Of a stretch of DNA of 64,000 nucleotides, positions 47,193 to 55,742 are shown in pieces. Positions within the stretch are counted from its first letter, which is position 1, and every line of letters begins with the position of its first letter. Location: NCBI RefSeq assembly GCF_014217545.1, contig NZ_CP043178.1, positions 1,302,001 through 1,366,000 of the forward strand, read 5' to 3'. The position numbers and the translations under genes are program-made. Under the pieces are notes generated by a model. It was not told where the DNA came from, made no database searches, and saw only the letters and a program-made list of their open reading frames with translations. This stretch comes from Pseudarthrobacter sp. NBSH8. Lineage in GTDB: Bacteria; Actinomycetota; Actinomycetes; Actinomycetales; Micrococcaceae.

Positions 47193-50006
47193 CTAATCAA
47201 GAATGGCTGTGGCGAGCTTTTGGCGGATCACGTGTTCTTCGCCGCTCCCGGTGGTTGGCAGCCGCAGGAGAGGAATGCCGTGCGCGAGGCAGATCGCATC
47301 CTTGAAGCCGTCCCGGACTCGTTGCAAAGGATCAGCCTCGTGGAAGGCAAAACCGTCAACTTCCACAGCGAGGACAGGCACATTGGTGATGCGGTTGTAT
47401 ATGACGAAGTCCACCGTGGCGCGGTTGCGCACGTAGGCCATCTGCTGGGCCGTGAGCCTGGACAGGTCGGGGAGCAGATTGCGTAAAACGACCTGCTGAG
47501 CAACGGCCAAATCCGTGTAGGTTGCCTCGGCAAGAATTTCGAGGAGCAGCGTCCACACGATGTTTTCGGAAGCGAACTTGGACGTGTTTTGAAGGCGGGC
47601 AGCCAAGGGCCGGAGCACCGCCGAGTACTCCTTGTAGAGGAGATCGAATACAGATACGACTGCGCTATCGAACACGCCGTGCTCGGGATCCTGGTACTGG
47701 ATGAACTGGACCAGATCGCGAAGATGACGGCTGGCCGGCAGCATGTCGTAATTCGTCACCAATATGAACCGTTTGACCGCCCGGGATACCGCCACATTGA
47801 CCAGTTGCGGGTTATCCACAAATTCAACCCCGAAACGTCCGTTTTTGGTCTCGTCCAGGACCGTGCTCATGATGATGACTTCCTTCTCGCGGCCCTGGAA
47901 CTTGTGGACGGTGTCAGCCTGGATGGTGTTGACGAGGGCTTCCGCCACTTTGTCCACTTGCAGACGGTACGGTGTGACCACACCTATGTCTTCAGGCCGT
48001 GTGTCTGAGCAGAATTCTTGCAGGACTTCCTCTGCAATAACGTCCGCTTCCCGTTGGTTGGTGCGACCGCCCACGTGCTGCCGCATGTGGTTTCCCTTAG
48101 CTGTGCGTACCACTATGAGCGCCTTGTTGTCCGGGTCACTGACCGTGTACGGAACGAGTTGCCCACCGTAAAACTTCTTGTTGCAGAAATCGATGATGGC
48201 AGGGTCGCAGCGGTAGTGCTCCCGGAGCATTGTGCGGGGGAGGTCGGTGCCGAAGCGCTCGATGATTGAGGACAGGATACTGTGCCGCCCATAGTCGTAA
48301 CTTGGCGCAGGTGCTGGCCGGGCGCGCTCGGATGCACCCTTCGCCGCTATGTGCTGTAGCTGCTGCAGGTCCCCCACCACGATGACGTTCCGTGCGCAGG
48401 AAAGCGCCACGCCCGCGACTAGAAGGTCCACCTGGGACGCTTCATCGATGATCAGGTAGTCCAGCAGGAAGCCAGCCGGGATGCTTCGCCGTAGCGAGTG
48501 GCAGGTACTCAAGATCACTGGATAATCGTTGGCAAAGTTCGTGAAGTCCCGGCGATAAGTGTCGTCCGAATAGCCTTGAGACCGGCCACCGGAATAGCGC
48601 TGGTACAGACTGGCGTCCAGCGCTTGTCGTGACAAGTGCCTTAGTTCGTCTTCGAGACCGGGGCAGTCGTTCTGATCGAGCTGCGCTTTCGCTCGCTCCA
48701 TTTGCTGTTCCAACTCCGCAATTTTGCTGTCGTAGAAAGCAGCCTGGAGACGCAGGATTACGTCCGTGTTGTCTGGATCGATGTGCTTCGTGGATCCATA
48801 TCGAAAACGGCCCTTGAACCGTCGAAAAACTCTTTTGAGGCGACTTTCATTCGCTGGAACGGCCGCTGTCTGGGCGAGGAATTCGAGGATACGGTTGGAC
48901 GGCCGCTTCAGGAGTGTCAATGCCGGAAGCGGGGGCAGTTCGTGACTGTCGACATGTTGGCTGAAGTGACGCCGTTCAAGTTTGTAGGCATCCAGCTCCT
49001 GCCGCCGCATAGCCAGCTCCCGGGCCATCACCTGCAAGTGCTGGAGTTGCTTGTCGAGGTCCGAAATCCGACCGGCTGCTGGCAAGGACACAGTTGAGCG
49101 CCCGGCTTGGCGTTGCACCTCGACGTTTTCGGCGTGTTGTCCCGCGAAGAACTTACGTCTCACGTCGCTACGCCCCAAGTCTGCAACGACGTGGCCGAGC
49201 CCTTCCCGCGCGAGCTTGTCGCGGACGTTTTCCACCGCGGCATTATTGGAAGACACAATGCCCACAGTTGTCCCCGGGGAACGGATGATGTTGGCAACCA
49301 GGTTCAGTATTGTTTGCGTCTTTCCTGTTCCCGGCGGCCCGTCGATGACCGAGATACGGTGGGTGAGGCCTTTCATCAGAGCCTCGCGCTGGCTAAGGTT
49401 TGACGAAAATGGGAAAATAAGTTCCCCGATTTCCGCCGAGGCATCCAGGGCTTCGCCGCGAAGGTAGAGATCGAGGATGCTCCCCTGGGGGACGGCCCGA
49501 AAGTTCTTGTATAGGGGGCGCAATGGATCGTCCTGCCCGAGATGGGAAACGACGTGGTGCCAGTAGTTGAGGACGTCGTAAGCTTCGGTGGCGTCCTCCG
49601 CAGCGTGGACAATGCTGATCTCGTCCTGCCTGCATGTCCTATAGTCTTCGCGTCCGCTGGTTAAGGAGAAAACGCGCCACCAGGTCTGGCCTGGACCGTC
49701 AAAACGCCACACCTCCGTCACTCCCTGCACGGGATCTCCACGGATGCTGACACAGTCCCTATCCTCGATGGGTTCGCGTGTCGGGTTGCGCAGAATCATG
49801 ACGTTCTGGGCCGAATACCTGTATTTCCGCGGGCTGCTGGCTGGCTGGAATGTAACGAAGGTGAAGTCGGCGGCGACAACGTAATCCAAAACTTGCGAGG
49901 TTTTGTCATGAAATCCGGGCTGGTCCCTGCTCCGGATGAGAACGGCCTCGCGGTGTGGGTCAGTCAATACAATTCCCCCAAGTAATAAGATGCAACATCC
50001 TTGCAC
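47193..50006 (-). CDS. SF1 (Upf1-like) helicase fused to a C-terminal PD-(D/E)XK-type nuclease domain
   Basis: A 937-residue protein, counted from GTG 50006. The GTG has no clear ribosome-binding site, so TTG 49967, with GGGGG nearby, is the other likely start. Residues 1-200 are an unassigned beta-rich region. The helicase core has Walker A GPPGTGKT (223-230), motif II IIDEASQ (518-524), motif III VVGDLQQL (542-549), motif IV LREHYRCD (593-600), motif V TVHKFQGREKE (698-708) and motif VI NVAVSRAVKR (736-745), all intact. Coiled coils (about 315-345 and 425-460) fall inside it. The C-terminus (about 810-937) carries E813, D865, EVDG (881-884) and K901, the ExD..K set of DUF2726/Vsr-like nucleases. 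GC is clearly lower than in the neighbours. It reads toward a tRNA gene, with no partner gene, as expected of an acquired gene. A defence role is inferred. Confidence 0.85.
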   Translation of the reverse strand: MQGCCILLLGGIVLTDPHREAVLIRSRDQPGFHDKTSQVLDYVVAADFTFVTFQPASSPRKYRYSAQNVMILRNPTREPIEDRDCVSIRGDPVQGVTEVWRFDGPGQTWWRVFSLTSGREDYRTCRQDEISIVHAAEDATEAYDVLNYWHHVVSHLGQDDPLRPLYKNFRAVPQGSILDLYLRGEALDASAEIGELIFPFSSNLSQREALMKGLTHRISVIDGPPGTGKTQTILNLVANIIRSPGTTVGIVSSNNAAVENVRDKLAREGLGHVVADLGRSDVRRKFFAGQHAENVEVQRQAGRSTVSLPAAGRISDLDKQLQHLQVMARELAMRRQELDAYKLERRHFSQHVDSHELPPLPALTLLKRPSNRILEFLAQTAAVPANESRLKRVFRRFKGRFRYGSTKHIDPDNTDVILRLQAAFYDSKIAELEQQMERAKAQLDQNDCPGLEDELRHLSRQALDASLYQRYSGGRSQGYSDDTYRRDFTNFANDYPVILSTCHSLRRSIPAGFLLDYLIIDEASQVDLLVAGVALSCARNVIVVGDLQQLQHIAAKGASERARPAPAPSYDYGRHSILSSIIERFGTDLPRTMLREHYRCDPAIIDFCNKKFYGGQLVPYTVSDPDNKALIVVRTAKGNHMRQHVGGRTNQREADVIAEEVLQEFCSDTRPEDIGVVTPYRLQVDKVAEALVNTIQADTVHKFQGREKEVIIMSTVLDETKNGRFGVEFVDNPQLVNVAVSRAVKRFILVTNYDMLPASRHLRDLVQFIQYQDPEHGVFDSAVVSVFDLLYKEYSAVLRPLAARLQNTSKFASENIVWTLLLEILAEATYTDLAVAQQVVLRNLLPDLSRLTAQQMAYVRNRATVDFVIYNRITNVPVLAVEVDGFAFHEADPLQRVRDGFKDAICLAHGIPLLRLPTTGSGEEHVIRQKLATAILD

Positions 50007-50105
50007 CCGACGTTATCGAAGTTCTCTGCACCGATCGACCGCCTGGGCGTTAGCAGGTCCAGCTTCCTTCCATCGCCACCGTTGCGGAGGGTAAGGCCGA
50101 TGCTG

Positions 50106-50127
50106 TAAGTTACTGACCAGTAACTTA
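50106..50127. promoter_or_regulatory. Perfect palindromic operator before acyl-CoA dehydrogenase
   Basis: TAAGTTACT and AGTAACTTA, 9 bp each with a four-base spacer (GACC), form a perfect 22-bp palindrome about 67 bases before the acyl-CoA dehydrogenase start. Its shape fits a TetR-family operator. No regulator gene is in the window. It also lies in the divergent space of the helicase gene. Confidence 0.65.
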
Positions 50128-50193
50128 ATGAACTTCCGGGGATGTTCGCGCCTTGGAGCCGTCCATCAGCACTGATCCCTAGCGAGGAAAACC

Positions 50194-51384
50194 ATGTCTA
50201 AGAAATCCATTGACATCAACAACCTTCCGTACGCCGACGGCGACTTCTTCGCCTTCGAGCAGCTTCTCACCGCCAAGGAGCAGGACCGGCTCGCCGAGAT
50301 CCGTGGTTTCCTTGCCCGCGAAGTCCGGCCGATTGCCGTGGACTGCTGGAACCGAGGCGAGTTCCCCATGGAACTCATTCCCAAGCTGGCCGAAATTGAC
50401 CTGGTGAGCCCGGTGCGGCGCCAGGGCTACTCCAACCTGTTTGCCGGCCTGGTCCACGCCGAGGCCACCCGCGCCGATACTTCCATCGCTACCTTCATGG
50501 GCGTGCACGACGGACTGTTCACCGGCTCCATCGAAGCCCTTGCCTCCCAGGAACAGCAGGACGCCTGGCTCCCGGATATCTATTCGCTGAAGAAGATCGG
50601 CGCATTCGGGCTCACCGAACCCCTGGGCGGTTCCGACGTGGCCGGCGGCACGCGCACCACAGCACAGCGCGACGGCGACACCTGGATCCTCAATGGCGAC
50701 AAGCGCTGGATCGGCAACGCTACATTCTCGGATTGGGTGGTCATCTACGCCCGGGACCTCGCCGACAACCAGGTCAAGGGCTTCCTCGTAGATACGGCGC
50801 TGCCCGGGTTCAGCGCCACCAAGATCGAAAACAAGATCTCCCTCCGGACCGTCCAGAACGCAGACATAGTCCTGGAGAACGTCGTGGTTCCGGACTTCTT
50901 CAAGCTGGCAGGCGCCAACAGCTTCCGCGACACCAACAAGGTCCTGAAGGTCACTCGGCTGTCCGTCGGCTGGCAGGCTGTTGGCCAGCAGCTGGCAGCC
51001 TTTGACGTGGCCCGCCGCTACGCCGTGGAACGCCACCAGTTCGGCCGTCCGCTGGCGTCGTTCCAGCTCGTCCAAAGCCAGCTGGTGCAGATCCTGGGGA
51101 ATGCGGTCAGCTCGATGGGCATGATGGTCCGGCTTTCCCAGCTGGAGGATGCCGGCCAGGCCAAGGACGAACAGTCCGCCCTGGCCAAGGCATTCACCAC
51201 CGCCCGGATGCGCGAGAGTGTTGCGATCGGCCGCAGCCTCCTGGGCGGCAACGGCATCGTGACGGACTTCGAGATGGCCAAGATCTTTGCAGATGCCGAA
51301 GCCATCTACTCGTATGAGGGAACCCACGAGATCAACACCCTCGTGACCGGTCGAGCCATCACCGGGATCTCTGCCATCGTCTAG
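50194..51384 (+). CDS. Acyl-CoA dehydrogenase, glutaryl-CoA dehydrogenase-like
   Basis: A 396-residue flavin enzyme that oxidises the alpha-beta bond of acyl-CoA thioesters. The GAFGLTEPLGGSDVAGG strand with its FAD contacts and the C-terminal SYEGTHEINTLVTGRAITG with the catalytic base E375 are complete. The E in YEGT, the length and the N-terminal ADGDFFAFEQLLT fit the glutaryl-CoA dehydrogenase subgroup, which also decarboxylates glutaryl-CoA in lysine and tryptophan breakdown, though other short-chain acyl-CoAs are possible. A perfect palindrome sits in its promoter region. No ETF or thiolase genes adjoin it. Confidence 0.92.
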   Translation: MSKKSIDINNLPYADGDFFAFEQLLTAKEQDRLAEIRGFLAREVRPIAVDCWNRGEFPMELIPKLAEIDLVSPVRRQGYSNLFAGLVHAEATRADTSIATFMGVHDGLFTGSIEALASQEQQDAWLPDIYSLKKIGAFGLTEPLGGSDVAGGTRTTAQRDGDTWILNGDKRWIGNATFSDWVVIYARDLADNQVKGFLVDTALPGFSATKIENKISLRTVQNADIVLENVVVPDFFKLAGANSFRDTNKVLKVTRLSVGWQAVGQQLAAFDVARRYAVERHQFGRPLASFQLVQSQLVQILGNAVSSMGMMVRLSQLEDAGQAKDEQSALAKAFTTARMRESVAIGRSLLGGNGIVTDFEMAKIFADAEAIYSYEGTHEINTLVTGRAITGISAIV

Positions 51385-51385
51385 T

Positions 51386-51428
51386 GCCGTCAGCCGTCAG
51401 CCGTCAGCCGTCGTCCGTCAGCCGTCAG
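51386..51428. repeat. Tandem heptamer repeat
   Basis: GCCGTCA is repeated about six times, with one unit altered to GCCGTCGTC, between the acyl-CoA dehydrogenase stop and the 3' end of the M23 peptidase gene. The repeat covers the peptidase stop codon. Confidence 0.8.
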
Positions 51429-51922
51429 CCCGTGTCCGGCCCCAGGGGCAACAGGATGGACGGGCGGAGGTCCGTGACGAATTCCAGCGGATTGACGTAG
51501 GCGTCCCCGCGCCGGACGCCCCAGTGGACGCAGGCAATGGCGCCGCAGTGCCCGGGTTGCAGCGTTCCGATGGGTTCGCCCTTCGCCACCAGGGTTCCCG
51601 CCGTGAGCGGGCTGTGGACCGGCTCAAAACTGCTGCGGAGACCGCCTCCGTGATCGATGGTGATCACGGGGCGGTCCACTACCACTCCCACAAAACTGAC
51701 GGTGCCGGACTCCGGCGAGGTGACCGGGACGCCGTCGTGCGTTGCCTCAAGGTCCACGCCACGATGCCCGCTCATCCACGGCTTGTCCGGAGGGTCAAAG
51801 GCGCGCAGCACCGCGGGCCTGGGGGAGAGCGGCCACTCCCAGGAATCGCGCGGCGCTGTACCTGCTGGGGCCGCCGTGGCTGGAAGCAGTAGCGCGGCGG
51901 CGAGGACGAGTGATGCTTTCAT
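51425..51922 (-). CDS. Secreted M23-family (LytM-like) peptidase
   Basis: A 165-residue protein with a signal peptide (about 1-20, core LVLAAALLLPATA) and one LytM domain. The metal-binding set is present: HRGVDLEA (first His and Asp), and CVHWGVR, the HxH-like second motif, after the EPVHSPLT segment. LytM domains cut peptidoglycan cross-links or, when degenerate, activate amidases; here the zinc ligands look intact. I chose ATG 51922 because the signal peptide starts there, although the ribosome-binding site is weak and the frame is open upstream. The stop lies in the tandem heptamer repeat. Confidence 0.85.
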   Translation of the reverse strand: MKASLVLAAALLLPATAAPAGTAPRDSWEWPLSPRPAVLRAFDPPDKPWMSGHRGVDLEATHDGVPVTSPESGTVSFVGVVVDRPVITIDHGGGLRSSFEPVHSPLTAGTLVAKGEPIGTLQPGHCGAIACVHWGVRRGDAYVNPLEFVTDLRPSILLPLGPDTG

Positions 51923-52325
51923 GAACCCAGCTTTACGTGCCGGATCCCTGATGGGGAGTGCCCACTTTGGCCATGTGGAAAACGCCCGCCGAGGGCCCCG
52001 GGTAGTCCAGCGGTTATTGGCTCCTGTAGTACACTTGGTGGAGCAGTTTGCTGTGCCCTCAACGCTTGCGTCGGCACGCCTCATTCAGGAATGCGGGGGA
52101 GCAGCAACTGACTACGCGTATCCAGCCCTCCAAATCTGAAGCCCCGGCTTTGTATAAGGAGGATTGTGTCTCTTGCGGTCAGGGCCTCGCGGTCCTGGTA
52201 AGGGTCGCAATGGATGCCAGGAGCACGGCCCGTCTTGGGCCACGCTAAATAACCGTCAACTATTGGCAGGGTAAGAGAGCCTGAAAAGGTTCTCTCATGA
52301 ATGACCTGCCGGAAGGAGCGCCGGC
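51923..52325 (+). promoter_or_regulatory. rpsB promoter and structured leader
   Basis: TACACT (52030-52035) is a likely -10, giving a leader of about 280 bases. Near its 3' end GGCAGG/CCTGCC (52265-52270 and 52305-52310) closes an inner stem with a GAAA tetraloop (52274-52295). The GGAAGGAG site (52311-52318) directly abuts the outer stem. An 11-codon ORF preceded by AAGGAGG lies at 52166-52201. The rest holds no gene. Confidence 0.5.
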
Positions 52326-53228
52326 ATGCCCGTCGTAACTATGCGCCAGCTGCTTGACAGCGGCGTCCACTTTGGACACCAGACCCGCCGTTGGAACCCG
52401 AAGATGAAGCGATTCATCTTCACGGAGCGCAACGGCATCTACATCATTGACCTTCAGCAGTCGCTGTCCTACATCGACCGCGCCTACGAGTTCGTAAAGG
52501 CCACCGTTGCACACGGCGGCACCGTACTCTTCGTCGGCACCAAGAAGCAGGCCCAGGAATCCATCGCTGAGCAGGCTACCCGTGTTGGACAGCCCTACGT
52601 GAACCAGCGCTGGCTCGGCGGTATGCTGACCAACTTCCAGACTGTTTCCAAGCGCATCCAGCGCATGAAGGAACTGGAAGAGATCGACTTCGACGACGTC
52701 GCCGGTTCCGCGTACACGAAGAAGGAACTGCTGCTCCTTCGCCGTGAACTCACCAAGCTGGAAACCAACCTCGGCGGTATCCGCAACCTGACCAAGGCGC
52801 CGTCCGTGCTCTGGATCGTGGACACCAAGAAGGAACACCTGGCCGTTGACGAAGCCAAGAAGCTGAACATCCCGGTTGTGGCCATCCTGGACACCAACTG
52901 CGATCCTGACGAAGTTGACTTCCCGATCCCGGGCAACGACGACGCCATCCGCTCCGTCAACCTGCTGACCCGCGTTGTCGCCGACGCCGTTGCGGAGGGC
53001 CTCATCGCCCGCCACAACCGCGCCACGGGCACCACGGAAGCTCCGGAAGAGCCGCTGGCTGAGTGGGAGCGCGAACTCCTCGAAGGCAGCAAGACTGAAG
53101 AAGCTCCTGCTGCTGAGGCTGCTCCGGCTGCTGAAGAAGCTGCCGCTCCGGCAGCTGAAGAAGCAGCCCCGGTTGCCGAGGAAGCTCCGGCTGCCGCCGA
53201 GGCTCCTGCCGCCGACGCTGACAAGTAA
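52326..53228 (+). CDS. rpsB: 30S ribosomal protein S2
   Basis: A 300-residue S2, a structural protein of the small ribosomal subunit. The start [21 protein letters not shown], the motif [14 protein letters not shown] and the segment FPIPGNDDA are typical. The family core ends near residue 240. The remaining 50 or so residues are an Ala/Glu-rich low-complexity tail ([10 protein letters not shown] type), common in Micrococcaceae. The strong GGAAGGAG site sits at the base of a leader hairpin, which may let S2 repress its own translation. tsf follows after 129 bases. Confidence 0.98.
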   Translation: MPVVTMRQLLDSGVHFGHQTRRWNPKMKRFIFTERNGIYIIDLQQSLSYIDRAYEFVKATVAHGGTVLFVGTKKQAQESIAEQATRVGQPYVNQRWLGGMLTNFQTVSKRIQRMKELEEIDFDDVAGSAYTKKELLLLRRELTKLETNLGGIRNLTKAPSVLWIVDTKKEHLAVDEAKKLNIPVVAILDTNCDPDEVDFPIPGNDDAIRSVNLLTRVVADAVAEGLIARHNRATGTTEAPEEPLAEWERELLEGSKTEEAPAAEAAPAAEEAAAPAAEEAAPVAEEAPAAAEAPAADADK

Positions 53229-53246
53229 GACAAGTAAATCCGGATT

Positions 53247-53316
53247 CTCCGGCGCTGCCCGCAGCGCCGGAGCACCTGACAGGATGGCGGCTCACCCGGT
53301 GAGCCGCTGTCCTGTC
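53247..53316 (+). promoter_or_regulatory. Two hairpins between rpsB and tsf
   Basis: A 12-bp stem at 53247-53258/53261-53272 is followed by a second hairpin at 53278-53294/53300-53316. Neither has a T-run. They may cut down read-through into tsf or protect the rpsB transcript. Confidence 0.5.
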
Positions 53317-53357
53317 GGTCCGTACACCACATACATTTTCTAGACAGAGGGGTTCCC

Positions 53358-54194
53358 ATGGCGAACTACACTGCCGCCGATATCAAGGCTCTGCGCGAGC
53401 GCACCGGCGCCGGCATGATGGATGTCAAGAAGGCTCTTGACGAAGCCAACGGTGACGCCGAAAAGGCCATCGAGATCATCCGCATCAAGGGCCTCAAGGG
53501 CGCTACGAAGCGCGAAGGCCGCTCCACCGCTGAAGGCCTGGTGGCCGCCAAGGTCAGCAACGGCGTCGGCGTTATGATCGAAGTCAACTGCGAGACCGAC
53601 TTCGTGGCTAAGGCTGACAAGTTCATCCAGCTGGCTGACAAGGTCCTGGCCGTGGCTGTGGAGTCCGGCGCTGCCGATCTCGACACCCTCCTGGCCATCG
53701 AAGTTGACGGCAAGCCGCTGTCCGAGGTTGTCGTCGAAGAAGGCGCAATCCTCGGCGAGAAGGTTGTTGTCCGCAAGCTCTCCCGCATTGTGGGCGGCAC
53801 TGTGGACGCTTACCTGCACAAGACGTCCAAGGATCTCCCGGCCCAGGTCGGCGTCCTGTTCGCTGTTGACGGTGAAGGCGAAGCCGCTGCCACCGCCGCA
53901 CACGACATTGCAGTACACATCGCAGCGATGTCCCCGAACTACCTGACCCGGGAAGACGTACCGTCCGACCTGGTCGAGTCCGAGCGTCGCATTGCCGAAG
54001 AGACTGCCAAGGCTGAAGGCAAGCCCGAGGCGGCAATGACCAAGATTGTGGAAGGCCGCGTAACAGGCTTCTACAAGGGTGAGGTCCTGGTTGACCAGGC
54101 GTTCGCCAAGGACGCCAAGAAGTCTGTGGCGCAGGTTCTCGAAGAGGCCGGCGTCAAGGGCACGTCCTTCGCACGTTTCCGCGTCGGCTCCTAG
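53358..54194 (+). CDS. tsf: Elongation factor Ts
   Basis: A 278-residue EF-Ts, the nucleotide exchange factor for EF-Tu. The N-terminal UBA-like domain carries IKALRERTGAGMMDVKKAL and the classic motif EGLVAAKVSNGVGVMIEVNCETDFVA. The EF-Tu-interacting TDFVA segment and the C-terminal core are complete. A GAGGGG site precedes the ATG. The gene follows rpsB as in most bacteria and ends with a strong hairpin. Confidence 0.98.
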   Translation: MANYTAADIKALRERTGAGMMDVKKALDEANGDAEKAIEIIRIKGLKGATKREGRSTAEGLVAAKVSNGVGVMIEVNCETDFVAKADKFIQLADKVLAVAVESGAADLDTLLAIEVDGKPLSEVVVEEGAILGEKVVVRKLSRIVGGTVDAYLHKTSKDLPAQVGVLFAVDGEGEAAATAAHDIAVHIAAMSPNYLTREDVPSDLVESERRIAEETAKAEGKPEAAMTKIVEGRVTGFYKGEVLVDQAFAKDAKKSVAQVLEEAGVKGTSFARFRVGS

Positions 54195-54202
54195 CCGAAT
54201 CC

Positions 54203-54239
54203 GCAAAGGGGTGGCCACTTCGGTGGCCGCCCCTTTTGC
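54203..54239 (+). terminator. Terminator after tsf
   Basis: A 16-bp stem (54203-54218 and 54223-54239, one bulge) capped by a TTCG tetraloop, eight bases after the tsf stop, with four T at the 3' side. Confidence 0.8.
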
Positions 54240-54321
54240 ATGCACCGGCTAAACGTCCGATGAGACCTTTGGCCACCCGGCACGATAACCTTTTTCAGAG
54301 TTCACCAACGGGAAGGCACCC

Positions 54322-55059
54322 ATGGAAGCCGTCAATTCTTCAAGCCAGCCAGAGAAAAGCAGGCGCCGCGTCCTCCTGAAGTTGTCCGGCGAGGTCTTCG
54401 GCGGCGGCAAGCTGGGCGTTGATCCCGACACCGTCCGCGATGTCGCCAAGCAGATCGCTGCGGCGGTCCCCGACGTCGAGGTCGCAATCGTCGTCGGCGG
54501 CGGTAACTTCTTCCGTGGTGCGGAACTGTCCCAGAGCGGCATGGACCGCTCGCGCGCGGACTATATGGGCATGCTCGGTACCGTCATGAACTGCCTGGCG
54601 CTGCAGGACTTCCTGGAGCAGGCCGGCGTGGAAACCCGCGTGCAGAGCGCCATCACTATGGGCCAGGTCGCCGAGGCGTACATTCCGCGCCGGGCCATCC
54701 GGCACATGGAAAAGGGCCGCGTGGTCATCTTCGGCGCCGGCGCCGGCCTGCCGTACTTCTCCACGGACACCGTTGCCGCCCAGCGCGCCCTGGAAGTCCA
54801 CGCGGACGTTGTCCTGATGGCCAAGAGCGGCGTGGACGCCGTCTACACCGCGGATCCGAATAAGGACCCCACTGCCGAGAAGCTGGACACCCTGAGCTAC
54901 GACGACGCCCTGCGCCGCGACATCCGGGTCATGGACCAGACGGCAATGACCATGTGCAAGGACAACAACCTGTCCATGGTGGTTTTCGGGATGGAAGGCG
55001 AAGGGAACGTCACCCGCGCCATCCTGGGTGAAAAGCTCGGTACCCTGGTGACCCCGTAG
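54322..55059 (+). CDS. pyrH: Uridylate kinase
   Basis: A 245-residue UMP kinase of the amino-acid-kinase fold, phosphorylating UMP to UDP for nucleotide synthesis. The start [16 protein letters not shown], the UMP-binding [13 protein letters not shown], and [18 protein letters not shown] are complete. The GTDG-like loop [14 protein letters not shown] and the C-terminal strand are family hallmarks. It follows the tsf terminator and probably has its own promoter. frr follows after 125 bases. Confidence 0.97.
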   Translation: MEAVNSSSQPEKSRRRVLLKLSGEVFGGGKLGVDPDTVRDVAKQIAAAVPDVEVAIVVGGGNFFRGAELSQSGMDRSRADYMGMLGTVMNCLALQDFLEQAGVETRVQSAITMGQVAEAYIPRRAIRHMEKGRVVIFGAGAGLPYFSTDTVAAQRALEVHADVVLMAKSGVDAVYTADPNKDPTAEKLDTLSYDDALRRDIRVMDQTAMTMCKDNNLSMVVFGMEGEGNVTRAILGEKLGTLVTP

Positions 55060-55065
55060 CTGCAG

Positions 55066-55117
55066 CTAGGATGATCTGAGTACGGTTCCATGGCCGCGGC
55101 CGGGCAACAATGGAACC
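55066..55117 (+). promoter_or_regulatory. frr promoter and hairpin
   Basis: TAGGAT near 55066 is a good -10 for frr. GGTTCCAT and ATGGAACC (55084-55091 and 55110-55117) form a stem around a GC-rich loop in the leader. Confidence 0.35.
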
Positions 55118-55184
55118 AGGAACACTGAACCAAGATTGTGCAGGGAACCGGTATCCGGACTGCACTGATTTCTGAGGAGAGACC

Positions 55185-55742
55185 GTGATCGAAGAAACCT
55201 TGCTCGAAGCCGAAGAGAAGATGGACAAGGCAGTAGAGGTAGCCAAGGAAGACTTCGCCTCGATCCGCACCGGACGGGCAAACCCGGGCCTTTACAACAA
55301 GGTCCTGGTGGACTACTACGGTTCGCCCACCCCGCTGCAGCAGCTCGCTTCCTTCGCCATTCCGGATGCGCGCACCATCCTCATCACGCCGTTCGATAAG
55401 ACCGCGCTGCGCGACATCGAGCGGGCCCTGAGTGATTCCGAGGTGGGTGCCAACCCCTCCAACGACGGCAACGTCATCAGAATCACCATCCCGGACCTGA
55501 CCCAGGAACGCCGCAAGGAATACGTCAAGATCGTCAAGACCAAGGGCGAGGACGCGAAGATCTCCATCCGCAACATCCGGCGCAAGGCCAAAGAGACGCT
55601 GGACAAGCTGGTCAAGGACGGCGAAGCCGGCGAGGACGAAGGCAGCCGTGCCGAAAAGGAACTGGATGGCCTGACCAAAGCGCACGTGGACGGCATTGAC
55701 GAGCTGCTTAAGCGCAAGGAAGCAGAGCTGCTCGAAGTCTGA
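55185..55742 (+). CDS. frr: Ribosome-recycling factor
   Basis: A 185-residue RRF that splits the ribosome after termination together with EF-G. The start [24 protein letters not shown], the turn [22 protein letters not shown] and the C-terminal coiled helix with [13 protein letters not shown] are the full family pattern. A GAGGAG site precedes the GTG start. Its stop overlaps the cdsA start by one base. Confidence 0.98.
   Translation: MIEETLLEAEEKMDKAVEVAKEDFASIRTGRANPGLYNKVLVDYYGSPTPLQQLASFAIPDARTILITPFDKTALRDIERALSDSEVGANPSNDGNVIRITIPDLTQERRKEYVKIVKTKGEDAKISIRNIRRKAKETLDKLVKDGEAGEDEGSRAEKELDGLTKAHVDGIDELLKRKEAELLEV

Noticed and set aside
47056..50006. Attachment-site duplication of the CAU tRNA end around the helicase gene
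   Set aside because: No copy of the tRNA 3' end was found in 50007-50193, so integration by a tRNA-targeting element is unsupported.
53340..54245. Open frame antisense to tsf
   Set aside because: The tsf frame is complete and conserved; the antisense has no domain.
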